Origin: Xenoacremonium recifei | Lineage: Eukaryota > Ascomycota > Sordariomycetes > Hypocreales > Nectriaceae | Length of the DNA: 64,000 bases | Reading direction: 5' to 3' | Assembly (NCBI GenBank): GCA_012184525.1 | Contig: WOFQ01000002.1 | Span: 1,426,001 to 1,490,000 of the forward strand | Shown here: piece after piece, positions 22,150 through 30,350 of the stretch | Layout: each line of letters begins with the position of its first letter | How positions within the stretch are numbered: the stretch's first letter is position 1 | Translations under genes and position numbers: made by a program | Notes under the pieces: generated by a model | Databases searched by the model: none | The model's input: only the letters and a program-made list of their open reading frames with translations | What the model was told of the DNA's origin: nothing

Positions 22150-24051
22150 TTACTGCATCATTGCACCTGGACCGCCGGCATCCATGATCTCTTTTCTCTT
22201 AGCTTCAATCTCCTTCAACAGTTTGAGATACTCGCGGTTCGCCAAGCGTCGCTTCGCAAAGATCGTCGTCTCCTCCATGCTGGGAGGATTTAGCCTTATA
22301 GCCTCTGCCTCAGGGTCAGCGGTGAGAATGCAGGCCTTCAGAGCGTCGTAGATAGGTCCGAATGGCAAAATGGATGGTTTTTCGCTCTGCATCTCCGGGT
22401 AGACCCATCGCAAAGCCTCGATGCACATGACTTGATCCCCAGTGAGTGCCATTGTCTCGTAGGCTAGCTGGTAAACCTCGGGGATGCGCCCCATCTTGAA
22501 TCGTGATGGCATGCGGAAGGCATCCCAGAATTTGTCCCAGTCCTGAGTCTGTGCATAGGCCCGCATCAAGCGCATGATCTGCTCGTCGTTGAGGGGGCGG
22601 CCGTCAGACACCATGAGATGGTCAAAATTGTCCCGCGCTTTCTCGAGTTCGGGGCCGTAAGATGGAGACTTGGTAATAGTTTCGATGAGTGTGACAAAAA
22701 GTTCCGTACTCCAGACCTTCATCCCACGTTCCTCAGCCGTGTGGAGCAGGTCGTCCGCCAGCTTGACACGCTCGGTCACGAGACTCTCTTCGCGGGATGA
22801 TGGGGACTGAAAGATGGCCCGGATCGTGCTATGCAGAGTTTCCTCTGTGAATGGTGTTCCCATGATCTGGATATCGCGAACAATGCCTTGGATCGTATCA
22901 AAGTCAAGCTCAGGGGCCTGGTTCTCCTCACTTCTCCGCCGGACCTGCTCTCTTTGCAAGTTCATGAGCAAGGGTGAGTCTCCAGAAACACGCGCCTCAG
23001 TGGCGGGGGAAAGGCGCCGAGCCAATGTCGAGTGATATCGGTGCTGCTGTGATGCAGCTTTCATAGCCTCCCAGTGCGATGTAGCTGCGGTCTTGGGGAG
23101 CTGCACTTTTGACTCCAACAAAGCATCTAACTCAGCCTGGTCAATTTGCCTTTCTCCCCGAACCTTTTTGCTTTCTTGTAGACTTCGTTTTAATGCTCCT
23201 TTCCAGAGGGACTCGAGATCCAGCTCATTGCGTCGTGCTTCGGTCATACATTGTACGACAATGGTCGTTCCAGTTCGAGCTGCACCAAATCCAGAAAATC
23301 TCCCACTCTCATCGAAGCTGGCGGACTCGCCACCTTCAGTTCCTGAATAGCCAAAGTTGACGCAAACCCAACCGGTCGAGATGCCGTTGTCTCCACCAGG
23401 GATAATTGCTGTGTTCGTGCCCATCAATTTCGCCTTCTTCCGCAGTCGTCGTAGTTTCGTCCGTAGCTCGCCTGGCCCGATGAGACCATCAGCCCGTGCG
23501 GCGATATCGTAGTTTCTCTTCAGCCAGCGCACGAATCGTCCGGATGAAATATGAAGATGCCTCTCGCTACGGGTGGTTCCGAAAAGCATGATGAGGTTAG
23601 GGCCTAGAGCTGCGGGAGGATCAAGGTCCCGTAGATCCAAAAGCGAAATATCATCCAGACCCATATCTTCGTATATGTACTTCAGCATTGGTTCTAGAAA
23701 TTCGGGCGCATCCTGGGGAATCGTTGGTAGAGTGACTTTGTGCTGGCTCTCTGGGTGCCTCGGCGGCTCGACCTCGAGAAACCATGGGACATCGCCATCG
23801 GCACTGGATGCTTCGTTCGATTCGGGGACAGCCTCTTCGGAATCTTTGGTTGGTGAGACATCTTTCTCAGTAATGCTTCCCAGCGTTCGTTCTTGCGACA
23901 AGAATCTTCGAGTCAGAATGGGTAATTGAGTTGCTGGTCGTTGCGGGAGAGCTCGAAGCACATTGCTGGCCGGCTGCGAGAGGAGAGCGCGGAAAATCGC
24001 AGACTGGCATTGGCGACAGCCAAGCGCCGCTGCTACCGGACGAGTGATCAT
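22150..24051 (-). CDS. ATP25: ATP synthase-25 homologue, mitochondrial (RsfS domain + M domain)
   Basis: Single exon, 633 residues. The N-terminus (MITRPVAAALGCRQCQSAIF) is a basic, Ala/Leu/Arg-rich mitochondrial presequence. Residues about 125-240 form an RsfS/Iojap-type ribosome-silencing domain (DISLLDLRDLDPPAALG, then RSERHLHISSGRFVRW). The rest is the helical Atp25 M domain found only in fungi. In yeast the precursor is cleaved: the C-terminal part stabilises OLI1/ATP9 mRNA and the N-terminal part aids assembly of the Atp9 ring. The length (633) and two-domain order agree with that family. It is divergent from RPO41 across only 456 bp, so two mitochondrial gene-expression factors may share a promoter. 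Confidence 0.9.
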   Translation of the reverse strand: MITRPVAAALGCRQCQSAIFRALLSQPASNVLRALPQRPATQLPILTRRFLSQERTLGSITEKDVSPTKDSEEAVPESNEASSADGDVPWFLEVEPPRHPESQHKVTLPTIPQDAPEFLEPMLKYIYEDMGLDDISLLDLRDLDPPAALGPNLIMLFGTTRSERHLHISSGRFVRWLKRNYDIAARADGLIGPGELRTKLRRLRKKAKLMGTNTAIIPGGDNGISTGWVCVNFGYSGTEGGESASFDESGRFSGFGAARTGTTIVVQCMTEARRNELDLESLWKGALKRSLQESKKVRGERQIDQAELDALLESKVQLPKTAATSHWEAMKAASQQHRYHSTLARRLSPATEARVSGDSPLLMNLQREQVRRRSEENQAPELDFDTIQGIVRDIQIMGTPFTEETLHSTIRAIFQSPSSREESLVTERVKLADDLLHTAEERGMKVWSTELFVTLIETITKSPSYGPELEKARDNFDHLMVSDGRPLNDEQIMRLMRAYAQTQDWDKFWDAFRMPSRFKMGRIPEVYQLAYETMALTGDQVMCIEALRWVYPEMQSEKPSILPFGPIYDALKACILTADPEAEAIRLNPPSMEETTIFAKRRLANREYLKLLKEIEAKRKEIMDAGGPGAMMQ

Positions 24052-24507
24052 GGCGGCTCAATTCGTCGACCGCAGATGAATGCAGCTGAGAATTGAGTCC
24101 CTGGTCCGAGAAAGTGAGTGTTTCTGCTAGAGAGCTTCTCGAATTTCACGGTGGAGTCGAGCTGGGCTGAAGGCAAAGTGGATCTGGCTGGACCCCTTGC
24201 TCGCCACGGACCCACGTGACCGTCTGCCATCCCCAGGCAGCTCCAGCGAACGGCTTGCAGGCGAAAATTTTGGAGCCGAAAGCTCCTTATCCTGCATTCT
24301 CGCTCCGACTTCACGCGACGGCAGATGTCTGGGAGATTCTCGACATTCGTCACTTCTTTCCCTCTTGTCTGCATAGCGAATTGATATTGTCGCTTCTTTC
24401 TTTCCTTTTTCATCTTTGTAATGCATTAAACGCTTGTCTGTCATTCTCAACGGTGCTCATTGCTGTTGAGCTTCCGTTCCTTCGAAAACCCTTCTCCGCA
24501 CGCCACG
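24052..24507. promoter_or_regulatory. bidirectional promoter between ATP25 and RPO41
   Basis: 456 bp between the divergent ATGs. The RPO41 side is T/C-rich (about 24350-24440), typical of fungal housekeeping promoters near the transcription start. No consensus factor site can be named with confidence. Confidence 0.45.
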
Positions 24508-27500
24508 ATGCTCGCCCGACAAGCCCGGAGAACCGTCTCCATCCATCAGGTCACCGCACGAACACCAATTGGACTCTCATCGAAATCTGTTCTTTGTTCT
24601 GGTGCTATCTCGATTGTTGGGCAACGGTCCGTGGGCTCACAACCTCGACCATGGAGGCGACGGGGCTCAGGATCTGGCCATTCTTTGGTCCAGGGCCGAA
24701 GTCTGGCCACTGCTGTTGATGACTTCCAATTTGGCCAGTCATCTTATGGCCATCTCAACCCAGGCCTGCCGCCGTTCCAACCTCCCAATTCTCAATTCTA
24801 CGACTTGCGATCTCTCGACACCTCGCCTCTGACGATTCCTGAGCCCGCAGCACCACTCGCGCAACCAGCCAAATACAACGCTCAAGGCGTCCCTGGCGAT
24901 ATCGAAGACATGCTTCCGGTATTCGATGCCTGCATTCGAGTAGGGAAGCTGGAGAGGGCGTCGCTCGTCTTGAAGCGGATAAACGCTACGGGGGCAGCCT
25001 CGCCAGAGGAGCAAATCATACTACACAACAAGTATCTGCGAGCGTCATTAAACCAAATGCGAATGAGCCCCGACCGAAAGCAAGCCGAACAACTTCACAA
25101 GTGGTATGAACTCCAAATCCGAAACAAGGGCATCCCCCAAACGGCCGAGACGATCGCCTGCATGCTCAAAGCCTCGCTTCTTTCGGAGCGTGGAGTCAGG
25201 CTGCAGCGACTCATCAATCGATACATGAACATGGCCCCCGGTGAGGCCGGATTGCGAGTTCTCAGCATGGCCGACGTCTTAAGTGACCAAGACTTGGCCG
25301 TTATCACTGGCATCTGTCCCACTTACAACTTCGTCCCCGACGCGGAGGAGCCCGAGGTAGCGCTCCAAAGTGAGCAAACCGCTCTTTCGGAAGGTACCGA
25401 GCAGGCCGAATCCCAGCTCTCCATGTTCCCCGACGTCGTCGAAACTCCGCAACGAGGCGAGGGACTGAACACGCTCAAGCGGAGTTTAGCACTCATGCGA
25501 GAGCTACAGGATGTGGACGTTTCTCAATTGCCTGAAGAGGAGCAGTTTGAGCTACAGGCTCGATTGGAAAGAGACTCAATAGAAGCTGCTGTGGCCCGAT
25601 GGCGAGCAGATAACGAGCATCTACAGAAAATGGGCGTCAACACTGCCCTGAGCGCGAATTCTGAGGATGGATCCCTGTCTCAGAATATCCACGGCTGGAT
25701 GACGAGTTTGGAGGCTAGAATCCGACAAGAATTCGTCAACATCGAGACTTCTGAGGCGAAGGGATCGAAAACCGAGGAGGACTTGGAACGCTGCATCTAC
25801 GGACCATTCCTTCGACAAGGAGACTCGACAAGACTGGCTGCTGTCACCATTCTTACAGTTCTAAACTCCGGCGCTATAATGGGGGCCAGCTCGGGAATCG
25901 TCATCAGCAAACTCGTCATGGACATCGCTAAGGTCGTTCAGGAGGATGTTCGAGTTCATGCGAAGGAGCAGGCCCAAAAAATGGCAAAACGCCGCAAGGT
26001 CAAATTTGTCGGAGACGCAGAAAAGACGACTAACCACGACGGACCCATCATCATGGATGCAACCCAGCCCATGGCTGAGACTGCGAAAGATTCCAAGCAT
26101 GAGGAAATAGTTCCTTGGTCGACAACGATTAAGGGACATGTGGGAGCTATTCTCTTGAAGTCTCTGGTCGAGACAGCCAAGGTCAAGGTGGTGAAGACAC
26201 ATCCAGTCACCAAACAACTGACCAGCCAGAATCAACCTGCCTTCACGCACATGCTGCAGAATCGAAAAGGCAAGAAGACCGGCATGCTCATCCTAAACTC
26301 GGAACTCGTATCGCGAATGATGAAGGAGCCTGTTGGTGACTTCATCGCGAAGCATCTTCCCATGATTGCTCGACCCAAGCCTTGGAGGCGAATGCATGAA
26401 GGAGGGTTCCTCGAGAGCAAGACGACACTGGTACGAACTCGACCTGGCGCCGTTGAGCAGAAACTTTACGCAACTGCAGCTCTCCAGCGTGGAGACATGA
26501 AGCAAGTAACTCAGGGATTGGACGTGCTGGCAAAGACGCCGTGGAGGATCAACAACAATGTTTTGGGTGTCATGCTTGAAGCTTGGAACTCGGGCGAAGC
26601 GATTGCCAACATGCCTCCTCTGAATCCGGATCTGGAACTCCCTCCCGAGCCCGTCTCTGTCGACGACCCCATGCTTCGACGGGCTTGGCTTCGTGATGTC
26701 AAGCTCATCGAGAACGAACGATGCGCCCTCCACTCTCAAAGATGCTTCATGAACCTGCAACTAGAGATCGCAAGGGCCTACCGCAATCAAGTCATCTATT
26801 TCCCGCACAACCTCGACTATCGTGGACGCGCGTACCCGATCCCTACCTACTTGAACCACATGGGCGCCGATCACAACCGCGCGCTTCTGAAATTCGCGGA
26901 GGGCAGAGAGCTTGGAGTTAGCGGCCTCAGGTGGCTTAAGATTCACCTGTCCAATTTGTATGGCTATGACAAGGCGAGTTTCGACGAACGAGAAGCCTTT
27001 GCCGACGACAACGCGGCCAATATCATCGAATCCGCCACCAACCCCTTGAATGGGAGCCGGTGGTGGCTGAAGGCTGAGGACCCATGGCAATGTCTTGCTG
27101 CTTGCTTCGAGCTCAAGGCGGCTCTTGAGTTGCCCGATCCTACGAAGTTCGTCTCTCAGTTGCCCGTGCACCAGGACGGAACCTGCAACGGTCTCCAGCA
27201 CTACGCTGCGCTGGGTGGTGATACCTGGGGTGCTAAACAAGTCAACCTCGAACCCGGGAGCCGACCAGCTGATGTCTACAATGCCGTCGCTGATTTGGTG
27301 AGGCAATCGATTGCCAAGGATGTCGCGGCTAACAACCGATTTGCTCTGGCCGTAGATGGCAAGATTACTCGAAAGGTTGTCAAGCAGACTGTAATGACGA
27401 ACGTCTACGGTGTCACCTTCGCTGGTGCAAAGAAGCAGGTTTGCAAGCAGCTCGATGCTATTTACCCGGACCTTCCGAAGGAGTGTGGTATTCCAAACAT

Positions 27501-28692
27501 GCTCTTGGCTACCTACATTGCCAAGCATACTTTCGAGGCACTCGCAACAATGTTCCGTGGTGCCCACGATATCCAGTACTGGCTTGGTGAAGTTGGCGGT
27601 CGTGTTTGCAGGGCCCTGACCCCCGCTCAGCTCAAGCACATCGCTGAAGAATTTGACAACGGGGAGGCCGCAACCAAGGGCAAGAAAAAGAGGCAACCGA
27701 AATCAGTTGGCGATGAGCTGATTCAACAATGTCGATCTACAATTGTCTGGACGACCCCATTGCGCATGCCCGTTGTCCAGCCCTACCGCAAATCCACGAT
27801 GAAGGAAGTGCACACCTGTCTCCAGAGCATTTCATTCCCTACATCGAACCAAACCGACCCTGTCAACAAGCGGAAGCAGTTGCAGGGGTTCCCACCAAAC
27901 TTCATCCACTCTCTGGACGCCAGCCACATGTTGCTCTCGGCTCTGGAGTGCGACAGCAGAGGTCTCAACTTTGCGGCTGTCCACGACTCGTTCTGGACAC
28001 ACGCTGCTGATGTGGACGTCATGAACACTGTCATTAGAGATTCGTTCATCCGCATCCATGAGGAAGATGTCGTCGGCCGCCTTCTTGCAGAGTTCGAGAC
28101 CCGTTACAAAGGCTCGCTGTACGAGGTTAAGATCGATCGATCCAGTGCTGTAGGCAAGAAGATCCTGGCGCTACGAAAGTCGAGCAAGCTCTCCGCAAAG
28201 GAGGAGCTTCTTCTTGAGTACAAGCGTCAAGGTCTTCTCCTCTCCGGAAATCCCTGGGATCTGGAGACTGCCAAGCAGATCGTCACGCCCGCCTCCGTGT
28301 ACGAAGACATGGTCGCTGCCGAGGAGGCAGTCATCGAGGAAGCCGCCGAGCACGTCAAGCTTGGTGAAGTCCCCGAAGAAGAAGCCAACCTCGACGAGGC
28401 TGCCATTGCAAAGGAAGCCGAGGCCATGGAAGATCTCGTAGACGCCGAGGCAGAGGTCGAGGCGCGCGAGGATTCCTTGGAGGACAGCCACGATATGATG
28501 GACGATTTGCTCGAGAACTCGGGCAAGTCGCACTTTAAAATGAAGGTCATCGACGCCAAGCCCGCGCCCAAGAAGGGAAAGTCGCAGAAGATCCCGCTGT
28601 CGATCTGGCTGCCGATGACCTTCCCGACCATCCCCAAGAAGGGCGACTTTGATGTATCACGACTCAAGGAGAGCAAGTACTTCTTCTCATGA
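24508..28692 (+). CDS. RPO41: mitochondrial DNA-directed RNA polymerase
   Basis: Single exon, 1394 residues from the ATG at 24508; the frame continues upstream but has no earlier ATG. The N-terminus (MLARQARRTVSIHQVTARTP) is a mitochondrial presequence, followed by a PPR-like N-terminal extension. The catalytic half is T7-like: DYRGRAYPIP (about residue 768), HQDGTCNGLQHYAALGGD with a catalytic Asp (about 887), the O-helix RKVVKQTVMTNVYG (about 954) and VHDSFWTHAAD with the second catalytic Asp (about 1159). It ends in ESKYFFS, comparable to the aromatic C-terminal foot of the family. Oddity: an acidic Glu/Ala-rich insert of about 100 residues (roughly 1270-1350) precedes the C-terminal foot. 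It transcribes the mitochondrial genome. Convergent with the Arc1-like gene. Confidence 0.96.
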   Translation: MLARQARRTVSIHQVTARTPIGLSSKSVLCSGAISIVGQRSVGSQPRPWRRRGSGSGHSLVQGRSLATAVDDFQFGQSSYGHLNPGLPPFQPPNSQFYDLRSLDTSPLTIPEPAAPLAQPAKYNAQGVPGDIEDMLPVFDACIRVGKLERASLVLKRINATGAASPEEQIILHNKYLRASLNQMRMSPDRKQAEQLHKWYELQIRNKGIPQTAETIACMLKASLLSERGVRLQRLINRYMNMAPGEAGLRVLSMADVLSDQDLAVITGICPTYNFVPDAEEPEVALQSEQTALSEGTEQAESQLSMFPDVVETPQRGEGLNTLKRSLALMRELQDVDVSQLPEEEQFELQARLERDSIEAAVARWRADNEHLQKMGVNTALSANSEDGSLSQNIHGWMTSLEARIRQEFVNIETSEAKGSKTEEDLERCIYGPFLRQGDSTRLAAVTILTVLNSGAIMGASSGIVISKLVMDIAKVVQEDVRVHAKEQAQKMAKRRKVKFVGDAEKTTNHDGPIIMDATQPMAETAKDSKHEEIVPWSTTIKGHVGAILLKSLVETAKVKVVKTHPVTKQLTSQNQPAFTHMLQNRKGKKTGMLILNSELVSRMMKEPVGDFIAKHLPMIARPKPWRRMHEGGFLESKTTLVRTRPGAVEQKLYATAALQRGDMKQVTQGLDVLAKTPWRINNNVLGVMLEAWNSGEAIANMPPLNPDLELPPEPVSVDDPMLRRAWLRDVKLIENERCALHSQRCFMNLQLEIARAYRNQVIYFPHNLDYRGRAYPIPTYLNHMGADHNRALLKFAEGRELGVSGLRWLKIHLSNLYGYDKASFDEREAFADDNAANIIESATNPLNGSRWWLKAEDPWQCLAACFELKAALELPDPTKFVSQLPVHQDGTCNGLQHYAALGGDTWGAKQVNLEPGSRPADVYNAVADLVRQSIAKDVAANNRFALAVDGKITRKVVKQTVMTNVYGVTFAGAKKQVCKQLDAIYPDLPKECGIPNMLLATYIAKHTFEALATMFRGAHDIQYWLGEVGGRVCRALTPAQLKHIAEEFDNGEAATKGKKKRQPKSVGDELIQQCRSTIVWTTPLRMPVVQPYRKSTMKEVHTCLQSISFPTSNQTDPVNKRKQLQGFPPNFIHSLDASHMLLSALECDSRGLNFAAVHDSFWTHAADVDVMNTVIRDSFIRIHEEDVVGRLLAEFETRYKGSLYEVKIDRSSAVGKKILALRKSSKLSAKEELLLEYKRQGLLLSGNPWDLETAKQIVTPASVYEDMVAAEEAVIEEAAEHVKLGEVPEEEANLDEAAIAKEAEAMEDLVDAEAEVEAREDSLEDSHDMMDDLLENSGKSHFKMKVIDAKPAPKKGKSQKIPLSIWLPMTFPTIPKKGDFDVSRLKESKYFFS

Positions 28693-29085
28693 GCGTGATC
28701 CACCTCCAAAGTGTATAACAAGAGGAGATGTGTTTTGGATTGGCGAGGTGTTTGCATGCATTGATCAGGCGTTTTCTGTTGTATATGGATATGGAGTTTT
28801 GTGAGATATCAAAAAGCATGGCGGTGTTATGTGTACATATAGCTGTTGTATATTATGCTATGGGGTGTTGGGGAGGGGTCGGGTGGACGTGACAAGATAA
28901 AGCCGGGCTCGTTGGATAGAGCCGTAAGAGAAGAAAATCTCATGATAATTCAATCAACCTGTATACTTCATGCTTCATTCAATTGTTAAGTGTGTGAGAG
29001 TAAGTGTGGGGGGTAGTGAAGAAAGCTTTTGTAGCTCATCTTCTATTCCTTTGCTCATGTCTTAAGTCTAGATAGGAGTCATCAT
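28693..29085. other. convergent 3' region RPO41 / Arc1-like
   Basis: 393 bp of AT-rich 3' flanking sequence. No coding or repeat signal. Confidence 0.4.
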
Positions 29086-30258
29086 CTACCGGACCTGAGC
29101 GCCAGCCAGGCTGGGCACAGTGCAGACACCACCGCTCTCAGTCACCAGCTTGCCAACGCCCGTCTTGCCCAGCTGCTCAACAACACCGGCATCAAACGCC
29201 ACCTCCAAAGCCTCGGTGGTCGTGAATCCCGGCTGGAACGTCTCCCAGATCTTCTTCTTGGGGTTCAGCACGCCCTCCGGCTTGCCCTCCCAGCCTTCAA
29301 ACCACACACGCTCGCCGGCCTTCGCCCCCGCCGGCGGCGCAACCAGCTCAACGGGGCCCTTGTGGTCGTCCTCACCCTCCTTGGGCACGGGCGACGCGGC
29401 GAGCACCATGGCGCAGGACTTGATGCCGCGCATCTTGACGGGCTTGAGGTTGCACACCACGACGACCTTGCGGCCCTGCATCTCCTCCAGCGGGACGAGG
29501 CCGTTGAGCCCGGAGCAGACGGTGCGGCAGACTTGGCCCTCGTATTCGACGTAGTCTTCGCTGGAGCCGGCGGCGTCGCCTACCGCGATGGTCGAGACGT
29601 AGAGAGAGTCGGCGTCGGGGTGGTTGATGGCCTTGAGGATGTGGCCGACGCGCAGGTCGATGAGGCAGGGCGACAGAGGCGCGGCGGGCGCAGGGGCAGC
29701 CTTTTGCTTGGGAGCCTTCTCCTTCTTCTTGGTGGGCTTGTCACCACCCGCGCCAGCAACCTTCTCCTTGGCCTCGGCGACCTTCTCCTTGACCTTGTCC
29801 TTGGTGCGGTCGACAAGAGTCGCCTCACCGCCCGCAGCCGCCGCCGCCTTAGCCTTCTCCTTCTTAAGGCGCTCCTTCTCGGCCTTGGCGTCGACGGGAG
29901 GCTTCACATACAGCACATTGTCCTGGTCCACGCTGACCTTGTCCTTGACATCGAGGCCAAACAGCGGCGAGTTCTGGACGAAGTCGAGATGGCGAACAAT
30001 GTGTGGGTGGCCCTTCTCGCCGGTGCGCTGCTCGGGCGTCCAGCTGGCAACAACCGGCGCGAGCGTCTCGTAGATGGCGACATCGGCCTTGCTGGGCTTG
30101 CTGCCGAGCAGGGTGGTGCGGCTGGACAGGTGGTTGTTGAGCGTCTCGAGGATGGAGGCCTTGTCTTCGGGGGCCTTGAGGCGGTCCGAGGTGGTCAGCC
30201 ACTGCTGGATCTCGGCCTCCTCGGTGGGAGTGTAGGTCTGGGAGGCGAAGGAGGCCAT
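29086..30258 (-). CDS. ARC1: Arc1/EMAPII-type tRNA-binding protein (aminoacyl-tRNA synthetase cofactor)
   Basis: Single exon, 390 residues from the ATG at 30258. Residues about 1-115 resemble the GST_C-like domain by which Arc1 contacts GluRS and MetRS. A basic Lys/Ala linker follows (residues about 125-190, with DKVKEKVAEAKEKVAGAGG). The C-terminal EMAPII/TRBP OB-fold begins CLIDLRVGHILKAINHPDAD and contains VCNLKPVKMRGIKSCAMVLA, the RNA-binding signature shared with p43 and Arc1. The complex delivers tRNA to the synthetases in the cytosol. In-frame sequence upstream of the ATG has no stop for more than 60 codons and looks like a mitochondrial presequence (see findings), so a second, mitochondrial form is possible. 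An alternative name in other fungi is G4p1/Arc1p. Confidence 0.9.
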   Translation of the reverse strand: MASFASQTYTPTEEAEIQQWLTTSDRLKAPEDKASILETLNNHLSSRTTLLGSKPSKADVAIYETLAPVVASWTPEQRTGEKGHPHIVRHLDFVQNSPLFGLDVKDKVSVDQDNVLYVKPPVDAKAEKERLKKEKAKAAAAAGGEATLVDRTKDKVKEKVAEAKEKVAGAGGDKPTKKKEKAPKQKAAPAPAAPLSPCLIDLRVGHILKAINHPDADSLYVSTIAVGDAAGSSEDYVEYEGQVCRTVCSGLNGLVPLEEMQGRKVVVVCNLKPVKMRGIKSCAMVLAASPVPKEGEDDHKGPVELVAPPAGAKAGERVWFEGWEGKPEGVLNPKKKIWETFQPGFTTTEALEVAFDAGVVEQLGKTGVGKLVTESGGVCTVPSLAGAQVR

Positions 30259-30350
30259 TCTGACGAAGTGGCGGAGGGGGGAGATGCTCCGGACGGAGGC
30301 GGGACGGAGGACGCGGAGGGAGAGTATGGTGGCTTTGCGGGAGGAGGAAG
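30259..30350 (-). other. candidate non-AUG-initiated N-terminal extension of the Arc1-like protein
   Basis: In frame with the ARC1 ATG and without stops, this reads RVLRPASVRSISPLRHFVRM: Arg-rich, with no acidic residue, like a mitochondrial presequence. The sequence GCCACC directly precedes an ATA codon at 30327-30325 (minus strand), 23 codons upstream, and is an ideal initiation context. No in-frame ATG is available upstream without splicing. Confidence 0.35.
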
